From NCBI GenBank assembly GCA_027349615.1, contig DAIEML010000003.1, positions 1 through 29,642 of the forward strand: a stretch of DNA of 29,642 bases. Reading direction: 5' to 3'. A program made the position numbers and the translations under genes. Of this stretch, positions 23,485 through 29,642 are shown in pieces (within the stretch, counting starts at the first letter, position 1; the number at the start of each line of letters is the position of its first letter). Source of the DNA: Ignavibacteriales bacterium. Lineage in GTDB: Bacteria; Bacteroidota; Ignavibacteria; Ignavibacteriales; Ignavibacteriaceae. The notes under the pieces were generated by a model. That model made no database searches, was not told the origin of the DNA, and saw only the letters and a list, made by a program, of their open reading frames with translations.

Positions 23485-24831
23485 ATGAAACATCCTCAGT
23501 TTACTATTGATGAAATAACGGCCGTATTAAGAAGAAGGAAAAAAATTTTACTTATTCCTTTTATAACAATCACAATAATATGCATTACTAGTGCCTTTGT
23601 ACTTCCGCCAAAATACGAATCATTTACTACGATTCTTGTACAAAAAAATGAAGTATTAAATCCATTAATTAGCTACACTATGGCTGTTGAAACAGCATCA
23701 GATAATAGGTTGCGAGATCTTAATGAAATAATCTACAGTAGACCAATCATTGAAGATTTATTTGATTCCCTTGGCGTTAATACTTCAAGGATGGACATAA
23801 CTCAAAAAGATAAACTGATTAAAAGCGAAATGAAAAATATAAAAACAGAATTGCGAGGAAATGATTCTTACACAATTCATATTTATGATCCAAATCCGCA
23901 AAAGGCACAAATGGCTGCAAAAATACTTTCAGAATTATTTATTAAAACCAGATTAGAAGTTGACAACAAACGAAATGAATTAGCAGTAACTTTTTTTGAA
24001 AACAAACTTGATCAGCTTAGAAATAAATTTGAGCAAAGTCAGCAACAATTTATTTCTGTTATAAAACAACAAATGGATGAATTGCCTGTTGATGATAGAG
24101 TTATTTACTCAAACATTGATGAAGTCGATGGTCAGATAGGTAATTTAGGCAACAAAGCAAAAGATGATAAAAAAGCATTGTCAATTTTGCAAAATTATTT
24201 TGAAAATAAAGCCCAACAAGGCAGTATAAATATTTTAGATGATCTTCCACTGTTAGATGTTCCGTTTACAGGTGAATTAAAAAATTTACTTTCTAAATAT
24301 GACGACCTTTCACAGAAATACACTTCTATGTTTCCAGATATTCAAGATATAACTTCAAAAATTTATGATTTAGCTTTAAGAATGCGTCATGCAATTGAAT
24401 CTGATTTAACTAACCAGCAGAATCAAATATTAAAATATGAAAATGAACGCAGTCAAGCCATTTCATCAATTAAGAATGCCACTGTTTCAAAAAATGAAAA
24501 TCAGGATGTTCAATCAACATATTCTATTTACCAAAAACTTTATGATGATATGAAAGTAAAACTTGAACAGGCAAGAACAACGCGAGATCTTGGCGAAAAA
24601 GGAGCTGATCAGTATGTGGTAATCGATCCTCCGCAACTTCCTACAAGCCCGGCAAAGCCTAATAAACTACTTTTGATCGGAGGTGGAAGTTTACTTGGAA
24701 TATTTATCGGATTTGTTTCTGCAGGACTAACAGAACTTTTTGATACAAGAATTAGAACTGATAAAGATATTGAAGTATATGATAAACCAATATTAGCCTA
24801 TTTGCCTGCACATAGTTTTAAAAATGATTAA
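23485..24831 (+). CDS. Wzz-like polysaccharide co-polymerase (chain-length determinant)
   Basis: 448 aa. TM1 about 20-40 (KILLIPFITITIICITSAFVLPPKY), a long periplasmic region rich in predicted coiled coil (about 160-200 and 300-365), a Pro-rich motif (DPPQLPTSPAKPNK, 381-394) and TM2 (about 394-414), then a short cytoplasmic tail (FDTRIRTDKDIEVYDKPILAYLP). This is the PCP layout without a fused kinase; the ATPase partner is the next gene, 20 bp downstream. It should sit in the inner membrane, setting chain length and linking polymerisation to the Wza-like outlet. It is the first gene of the + strand operon, with a sigma-54-like element just upstream. Confidence 0.92.
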   Translation: MKHPQFTIDEITAVLRRRKKILLIPFITITIICITSAFVLPPKYESFTTILVQKNEVLNPLISYTMAVETASDNRLRDLNEIIYSRPIIEDLFDSLGVNTSRMDITQKDKLIKSEMKNIKTELRGNDSYTIHIYDPNPQKAQMAAKILSELFIKTRLEVDNKRNELAVTFFENKLDQLRNKFEQSQQQFISVIKQQMDELPVDDRVIYSNIDEVDGQIGNLGNKAKDDKKALSILQNYFENKAQQGSINILDDLPLLDVPFTGELKNLLSKYDDLSQKYTSMFPDIQDITSKIYDLALRMRHAIESDLTNQQNQILKYENERSQAISSIKNATVSKNENQDVQSTYSIYQKLYDDMKVKLEQARTTRDLGEKGADQYVVIDPPQLPTSPAKPNKLLLIGGGSLLGIFIGFVSAGLTELFDTRIRTDKDIEVYDKPILAYLPAHSFKND

Positions 24832-24851
24832 ACTAAAGGACACGATGCATT

Positions 24852-25619
24852 ATGAGCAATTATGTTTTTGATAATTCAATTATTCAGTCAAATCAAAAAA
24901 GTGGGAATAGGAAATTTAAGTACGTCACTGAAGAAATTATTGATTCGCAAAATGTAGACGATAAAAGTCCGGTAAAATATACTCGACCAGTAATTGAAAA
25001 TACAAAATATGGAAAGTTAGTTGATAATAATATTGTGGCTTACCATTTATATAATTCTTTTAATTACTCATTATTTCTTCCAAATAATTCTAAAGCGTTG
25101 AAATGCGGCTTTGGAATTACGAGCCCAAACCATGGTGAAGGGAAAACCACTACTGCATGTAATTTTGCAGCAGCATTATCTTTGGGGTCAAACCGCAAGA
25201 CAGTTTTAATCGATTTAAATTTATCAAATCCAAAAATTCATGAAATATTTGGAATGTCGCTCGGTCCCGGTCTTTCAGATGCTTTATTAGGCGAAGATAT
25301 TTTTGTAACTCCAACACAAATTGAAAATTTATCAATTGTAACTGCCGGCTTTACAAAAATAATTCCAACCCAAAAATTAATAAGCTTCAACGAAATCGCC
25401 GGATCTTTATTTAACAAATTTGAATTTATAATTGTAGACATGCCTTCATTAGAATCTCGGAAATTTCCTACATTAATCGCAAATCAGCTAAACGGATTAA
25501 TTGTAGTAGTTGAAGCTAGAAAAACCAAACGAAGAGATGTTGATAGAATTTTTCGACAGATAAACGAAAAAAATATTTTAGGTTTTGTAATAAATAAAAT
25601 AAACGACGAAGATTTTTAA
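24852..25619 (+). CDS. CpsD/CapB-like P-loop ATPase with degenerate kinase motifs
   Basis: 255 aa. An N-terminal extension of about 60 residues with scattered Tyr is followed by the Y-H-L-Y-N-S-F helix that matches the E-A-Y-R-x-L-R segment of bacterial tyrosine kinases. Walker A SPNHGEGKTT (91-100, Lys98) and Walker B FIIVDMP (192-198, Asp196) are intact. Walker A', usually D-x-D-L-R, reads DLNLS (120-124): the first Asp is kept, the second is Asn and the Arg is Ser. The usual C-terminal Tyr cluster is absent; the protein ends NKINDEDF. It probably binds ATP and pairs with the Wzz-like protein, but classical autophosphorylation of a C-terminal Tyr tail is not possible. AAGGA lies 11 nt before the ATG. 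Confidence 0.88.
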   Translation: MSNYVFDNSIIQSNQKSGNRKFKYVTEEIIDSQNVDDKSPVKYTRPVIENTKYGKLVDNNIVAYHLYNSFNYSLFLPNNSKALKCGFGITSPNHGEGKTTTACNFAAALSLGSNRKTVLIDLNLSNPKIHEIFGMSLGPGLSDALLGEDIFVTPTQIENLSIVTAGFTKIIPTQKLISFNEIAGSLFNKFEFIIVDMPSLESRKFPTLIANQLNGLIVVVEARKTKRRDVDRIFRQINEKNILGFVINKINDEDF

Positions 25620-25636
25620 AAAGACTGGAAAAGTTC

Positions 25637-25801
25637 ATGGGAATTCTTTTTGTGTTGATAGTAATGATGCTTACAGCAGCAGTTTTGGGAAAATTAAAAT
25701 TAAAATCTAATATTCTAAAATTTGTATTGGCAGCAGTTATCGCACTCATTCAAGCAGTTTATGTTGCATATGAAATGCTGACTATGAAACTACCATGGTA
25801 A
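25637..25801 (+). CDS. Small membrane protein, 54 aa, in the polysaccharide operon
   Basis: An ATG at 25637 opens 54 codons to a TAA at 25799-25801. The peptide has two hydrophobic helices (MGILFVLIVMMLTAAVLG and ILKFVLAAVIALIQAVYVAYEM) joined by a short Lys-rich loop (KLKLKSN), as in a helical hairpin, and ends KLPW. GGAAAAG lies about 4-10 nt upstream as a weak RBS. It fills the gap between the CpsD-like and Wzy-like genes with 17 and 16 bp on either side, and no other gene fits there. The spacing, hydrophobicity and basic loop support a real gene. I do not recognise the family; it may be an accessory to the Wzz/CpsD or Wzy machinery. Confidence 0.72.
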   Translation: MGILFVLIVMMLTAAVLGKLKLKSNILKFVLAAVIALIQAVYVAYEMLTMKLPW

Positions 25802-25817
25802 CAAGCTTGGAAATGAA

Positions 25818-27380
25818 ATGCAGAATATAAAGTTATACAACAACAGAAATATTTTTTATAATGTTGATAAAAATGATTTAGCGGCTTTTCTAATCATAAT
25901 TGTTTTTTCTTTGTTAGCTTGTTTTGTATTCATTGCAACAGATGGAAATTTATTAGCAGCAATTGGTTTAATTACTGTTATATCAATTTTGTTAATAACC
26001 TTTTATCGAGTTGATTGGGGATTTTATACTTTTATCAGCATGGTTCTTCTTTTCGATCAGTTCCATATTCCAGAGGCAAACCCAATTACTTATCAAGTTG
26101 ATTATTTTAAAAATTTAAAACAAATCCCATACGTTCCGCACTTCTCAGCAGGCGTAATGAATCCAGTTGAACTGCAATTAATTTTAATGCTTATGGCATG
26201 GTTTGTTGCTATAAGTGTAAGAAAGCAGACTAAAATTCAACATGTTACTATTTGGGGATTAGCATTAATAATGTTTATTACTTTAATAATTTCTTTTTTG
26301 CATGGATTAAGTACAGGCGGAATTTTTTTACCTGCACTTTGGGAATTGCGTGCATTGTTCTATTTCGGTTTCTTATATTTTTTCGTCCCTCAAATAATTC
26401 AAACTAAAGAACAGCTTATAAATTTAATGTGGGTATTCATAATTTTTATAACTGTAAAAGCTCTACAAGGCGTTGGAAGATTTGTATTATTTGGTTTTAG
26501 TTTTAATGGATTAGAAACTTTGACAAATCATGAAGATCCAGTCTTTATTACTTTATTAATAATATTTCTTTTGAGCTTAATTCTTTTCGGCGGAAATATT
26601 AAGCAAAGAAATACGTTGTTAATTTTATTTGCACCTCTTGTACTCGGATTTTTTGCTGGCCAACGCAGAGCTGCTTACGGCGGATTGTTCATATCTTTTA
26701 TAGCTTTTATAATTTTACTTCAATCGCATGAACGTTTAATTCTTTTAAAAGCAATTTCACCTTTTTTAATTCTTATAATTATTTATTCTGCAATTTTCTG
26801 GAATAGCGAAAGCAAATTTGCTGAACCCGTAAAGCTTATTAAATCAGGCATTTCTTCCAACAAATCAACAGAAGGTGAAAGATACCTTTCAAATCTTTAT
26901 AGAAAATTTGAGAAGTATGATTTAGCAGTTACTTCGAGAAGCAGCTTATTACTAGGATTAGGTTTTGGCAAGAAATATAAAATGCCAATACCGTTAGCTA
27001 ATATTCCATTTCCACTCAGAGATTATATTCCGCACGATGAAATTTTATGGCTTTTTGTAAAAACAGGTACAATAGGATTTTTTATATTCTTTTTTTTCCT
27101 CGATTCTTTAATCATTCAAGGTTCCACACTTTGCACAAAGTTGAATGACCCATATTTAAAATCAATTTGTGTGGTCATTGTAGTCGCAATAATCAATCAA
27201 GTAGTAATTTCTTATTATGATCTTCAACTTACATATTATAGAAATATGATTGTGCTCGGAACTTTATGTGGACTACTTCCAACACTTTCTACGATTCATA
27301 AAAATAAACTCGGTAAGTTAACTGAATCTGACAAAGAAAATCCCGACAAAAAGATTGTGGAACCCGAATATGTCAATTAG
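25818..27380 (+). CDS. Wzy/O-antigen-ligase-family membrane protein
   Basis: 520 aa with roughly ten or more hydrophobic segments spread along the protein and one large extracytoplasmic stretch about 330-405. The segment FFAGQRRAAYGGLFISFIAF, the loop with ...SRSSLLLGLGFG... and then IPHDEILWLFVKTGTIGFFIFFF are the usual landmarks of the O-antigen ligase/polymerase family (Wzy_C-like). In this context, between a PCP pair and a flippase, polymerase is more likely than ligase: it would join flipped repeat units at the periplasmic face. Sequence alone does not separate the two roles. It overlaps the next small gene by 11 bp. Confidence 0.82.
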   Translation: MQNIKLYNNRNIFYNVDKNDLAAFLIIIVFSLLACFVFIATDGNLLAAIGLITVISILLITFYRVDWGFYTFISMVLLFDQFHIPEANPITYQVDYFKNLKQIPYVPHFSAGVMNPVELQLILMLMAWFVAISVRKQTKIQHVTIWGLALIMFITLIISFLHGLSTGGIFLPALWELRALFYFGFLYFFVPQIIQTKEQLINLMWVFIIFITVKALQGVGRFVLFGFSFNGLETLTNHEDPVFITLLIIFLLSLILFGGNIKQRNTLLILFAPLVLGFFAGQRRAAYGGLFISFIAFIILLQSHERLILLKAISPFLILIIIYSAIFWNSESKFAEPVKLIKSGISSNKSTEGERYLSNLYRKFEKYDLAVTSRSSLLLGLGFGKKYKMPIPLANIPFPLRDYIPHDEILWLFVKTGTIGFFIFFFFLDSLIIQGSTLCTKLNDPYLKSICVVIVVAIINQVVISYYDLQLTYYRNMIVLGTLCGLLPTLSTIHKNKLGKLTESDKENPDKKIVEPEYVN

Positions 27381-27594
27381 GAAAATTATTCAAATTGAAA
27401 AAATGAAACGTTTACAAGAATTAATATTAAGTGAAACCAGCTCTGATAATAAGAATTCCAAATTATTTCTGTTTTCATTAATGATTATAGGATTAGTAAC
27501 TACGATTGTTGGGACAAGACTTATAAATATTTATAAAGAAAATAAAAATTATTTATCTGATGATAATGAATTTGATATTATGCTCGGGTTTTAG
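27370..27594 (+). CDS. Small single-pass membrane protein, 74 aa
   Basis: An ATG at 27370 (MSIRKIIQIEKMKR...) opens 74 codons overlapping the end of the Wzy-like gene by 11 bp; a longer frame from 27355 is possible but less likely. A basic N-terminal part of about 30 residues is followed by one membrane helix (LFLFSLMIIGLVTTIVGTRLI) and a short acidic tail (NYLSDDNEFDIMLGF). The next gene starts 2 bp after the stop. The overlap and tight spacing indicate translation with the operon. I do not recognise a family; it may be a small adaptor of the polymerase or glycosyltransferase. Confidence 0.7.
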   Translation: MSIRKIIQIEKMKRLQELILSETSSDNKNSKLFLFSLMIIGLVTTIVGTRLINIYKENKNYLSDDNEFDIMLGF

Positions 27595-27596
27595 AA

Positions 27597-28427
27597 ATGA
27601 ATAATGTTAAAGAAATATTTCAGACTGATAAACATATTGATAAAAGTTCCATCTATATGTTCGGCATTCGTATCGATAATTTGACTAAGGTTAAAGCAAT
27701 TAAAATTATTCGAGAATTTATAAACAATAGATTTGAACAATCTCCAAGAAAAATATTTTTTGTAAATGTTCACACAATTCATTTAGCAAGAAGAAACCAA
27801 AATTTTTTATCAATCGTGAACAATTCTGATCTTGCACTTCCAGACGGCAGCGGCTTAAAAATTGCCGGGAAGATTTTTTCAAAACCAATCAAAGAAAATT
27901 TAAATGGAACTGATTTAACGCCTGCTTTATTAGAGTTGGCGGAACAAGAAGGATGGAAAGTTTATTTGTTGGGCGCAGGTCAAAATATAGTTTCTAATTG
28001 CGTTTCAAAATTACATTCACTTTTTCCAAAATTAAAGATTGCCGGCTTTCATTCAGGATATTTTTCTAATCAAGAATTACCAATAATCTTAGAAAAAATA
28101 AATGAAAGTTCTCCTGAAATTCTCCTGGTTGCAATGGGATCGCCAATCCAAGAAGAATTTATAAATAATCATCTTAAAAATATAAACTCTTCTGTTTGTA
28201 TTGCTGTCGGTGGTTTATTCGATTTTTTATCAGGCGATAAAAAACGAGCACCAATAATAATTAGAAAAATTGGCATGGAGTGGCTTTATAGATTTGCAAA
28301 CGATCCAAAATCAAAATGGGAGAGAATATTTATAGAAATACCTGTCTTTCTAACTCTTGTTTTGATAAAAAAATTTTTACCTAATTCAATTATTTCAACA
28401 ATAAACAGAAAATTTAGTTTTAGATAA
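27597..28427 (+). CDS. WecG/TagA/CpsF-family glycosyltransferase (GT26)
   Basis: 276 aa. Family landmarks in order: F-F-V-N-V-H-T-I-H-L-A-R-R (54-66), LPDGSG (81-86, with the conserved Asp83), NLNGTDL (101-107), GSPIQEEF (181-188), GGLFDFLSGDKKRAP (205-219) and GMEWLYRF (226-233), then a basic hydrophobic C-terminal appendage (about 246-276) of the kind that attaches these enzymes to the membrane. WecG and TagA add ManNAcA or ManNAc to lipid-linked GlcNAc, the product of WecA/TagO. Here it should add the second sugar to the lipid made by the WecA fusion at 19349-21298; the exact sugar is not known. Its TAA shares one base with the ATG of the flippase gene (TAATG). Confidence 0.93.
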   Translation: MNNVKEIFQTDKHIDKSSIYMFGIRIDNLTKVKAIKIIREFINNRFEQSPRKIFFVNVHTIHLARRNQNFLSIVNNSDLALPDGSGLKIAGKIFSKPIKENLNGTDLTPALLELAEQEGWKVYLLGAGQNIVSNCVSKLHSLFPKLKIAGFHSGYFSNQELPIILEKINESSPEILLVAMGSPIQEEFINNHLKNINSSVCIAVGGLFDFLSGDKKRAPIIIRKIGMEWLYRFANDPKSKWERIFIEIPVFLTLVLIKKFLPNSIISTINRKFSFR

Positions 28428-29642
28428 TGCACGAAGTAGCAAAATCAGTTGCAAGAAATACTTTTATTATGATGTCTGCGCAAGTAATAACGTGGGCCTC
28501 AAGTTTTGTATTGATGCTTTTTCTACCGAAGTATTTGGGCAGCAGCAGATACGGAGAACTTTATTTAGCAATTTCTATAACTATGATGTTCCAGGTTATT
28601 ATTGAATTTGGAGGCCAATATCATATAACAAAAGAAGTTTCTAGGTCTCATAATTCGGCGCCAAACATCCTAGTCAATTCAGCCATTTCAAGAATTTTTC
28701 TTTGGATTATTTCCATAATCTTAATGCTTTTATTTTCTAGAGTTGCTGGTTACGCCTGGCAAGTTCTAATACTAATTATAATTCTTGGTACGGCAAAATT
28801 GTGGGAAGGAATAAACAGTCTTCTAAGAAATTGTTATCAAGGTTTTGAACTAATGGAATATCCGTCCATTGGCTCAGTTGCGGAAAGAATTTTTTTGATG
28901 GTTACAGCTATTTCATTTTTAATTGCCGGCTTTGGGCAAATAGTTATTGCTTTATTAATGGCGTTAAGTACATTAATAAATTTCATTATCTCGGCATCGT
29001 TTGCAAAGAAGATAATTCCCTCTTTACCAAAAATTGATTTTGAAGAAACTAAAACTTTATTAAAACAAGGTGTCCCATATTTTCTTTGGTCAATCTTTGC
29101 AACAATTTATTATAGAATTGATGTTATTATGCTTTCTATAATGACTTCATATTCCGTGGTCGGTTGGTACGGTGCTGCTTATAAGTTGTTCGACGTTTTA
29201 ATGTTTTTCCCTTTCATTTTTACTCAAGCTTTGTTTCCAGTTTTAACGCGACTTGCTGATAATACAAAAGAAAGGCTTACAACTGCTGTTCAAAAAAGTA
29301 TTAATGTTACTTTCTTTGTTGGTATACCAATAACAATTATTCTTTATTCTTTTGCAAGTCCAATTACTGAATTACTTTTTGGATTAAAAGAATATCAGCC
29401 ATCAATTGAAATTTTAAAAATATTTTCCATTGGGCTTCTTCTCGTTTACATTGATTTTATACTTGGAAGCACAGTCCTTGCAACTGATCGCCAAAAAAAA
29501 TGGTCGATGATTGCCGGTATCGCAATAATCATAAACATGGGATTGAATTATTTACTTATTCCTTACTTTCAGAAAACATCAGGAAATGGTGGAGTTGGTT
29601 CATCAATTGCAACAATTATTACTGAATTTTTTATAATGTGTT
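28427..29642 (+). CDS. Wzx-like polysaccharide flippase (3' end outside window)
   Basis: An open frame from ATG 28427 runs 405 codons to the window edge without a stop. It begins MHEVAKSVARNTFIMMSAQV and has many hydrophobic segments. It matches the polysaccharide-transporter/MATE-like family: an N-terminal A-R-N-T segment, Y-L-G-x-x-R-Y-G-E-L, an internal repeat start (LKQGVPYFLWSIFATIYYRIDVIML) and FPVLTRLA. This type of protein moves lipid-linked repeat units across the inner membrane. The start overlaps the preceding stop by one base, so it belongs to the same operon. Wzx families run to roughly 400-500 residues, so only a small C-terminal part is probably missing. Confidence 0.88.
   Translation, partial: MHEVAKSVARNTFIMMSAQVITWASSFVLMLFLPKYLGSSRYGELYLAISITMMFQVIIEFGGQYHITKEVSRSHNSAPNILVNSAISRIFLWIISIILMLLFSRVAGYAWQVLILIIILGTAKLWEGINSLLRNCYQGFELMEYPSIGSVAERIFLMVTAISFLIAGFGQIVIALLMALSTLINFIISASFAKKIIPSLPKIDFEETKTLLKQGVPYFLWSIFATIYYRIDVIMLSIMTSYSVVGWYGAAYKLFDVLMFFPFIFTQALFPVLTRLADNTKERLTTAVQKSINVTFFVGIPITIILYSFASPITELLFGLKEYQPSIEILKIFSIGLLLVYIDFILGSTVLATDRQKKWSMIAGIAIIINMGLNYLLIPYFQKTSGNGGVGSSIATIITEFFIMC

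Noticed and set aside
27591..27782. - strand open frame antisense to the start of the GT26 gene
   Set aside because: It lies wholly opposite the clear WecG/TagA-like coding sequence and has no supporting feature.

Overview
The window looks like a piece of an AT-rich chromosome from the Bacteroidota/Chlorobi (FCB) group, most likely Ignavibacteria or a close relative. The main evidence is four large secreted proteins that end in a type IX secretion (T9SS) type-A sorting domain: an N-[YF]-P-N-P-F-N block about 85-95 residues from the end, then a C-terminal K-K-M-x-L-L-K. A PorV/PorQ-like outer-membrane barrel and very AT-rich intergenic DNA agree with this. The assignment rests on protein signatures, not on a phylogenetic marker. 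I saw no rRNA, tRNA, CRISPR array or insertion sequence.

Left end (1-1970, + strand). The C-terminal tail of a LuxR-type regulator is followed by an intrinsic terminator. Next come a stand-alone phospho-receiver and a sigma-54 AAA+ activator with a Fis-type HTH but no receiver of its own. Together these look like an NtrC-type regulator split over two genes. A GC-rich hairpin separates them from the convergent chitinase block.

Chitin block (1977-14299, - strand). Three paralogous GH18 chitinases with intact DxxDxDxE motifs carry different accessory modules (Ig-like, jelly-roll, FN3) and T9SS tails. They alternate with signalling genes. Two chitinases each follow a small receiver-like protein that has lost the phospho-acceptor Asp and the conserved Lys. 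The third is followed by an RsbT-like protein that has lost every ATP-binding motif, then by a soluble REC-PAS-PAS-histidine kinase and its NarL-type response regulator. This combination of degenerate signalling proteins and secreted chitinases is the most unusual part of the window.

Polysaccharide block (14446-29642). Two divergent gene sets share a 392-bp promoter region. The - strand set is a Wza-like export lipoprotein, a PorV-like barrel, a WecA-type initiating transferase fused to a CapD-like N-terminal half, a 10xFN3 T9SS cargo protein and a small exported protein; the last three are joined by 4-bp start/stop overlaps. The + strand set is a Wzz-like chain-length protein, a CpsD-like ATPase without a tyrosine tail, a 54-aa membrane protein, a Wzy/ligase-like polymerase, a 74-aa membrane protein, a WecG/TagA-family glycosyltransferase and the start of a Wzx-like flippase cut by the window end. 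Together these describe a Wzy-dependent surface polysaccharide pathway: WecA starts the lipid-linked unit, WecG/TagA extends it, Wzx flips it, Wzy polymerises it, and Wzz/CpsD/Wza control length and export. The pathway is physically linked to T9SS-type surface proteins. A sigma-54-like promoter element lies just upstream of the wzz-like gene.
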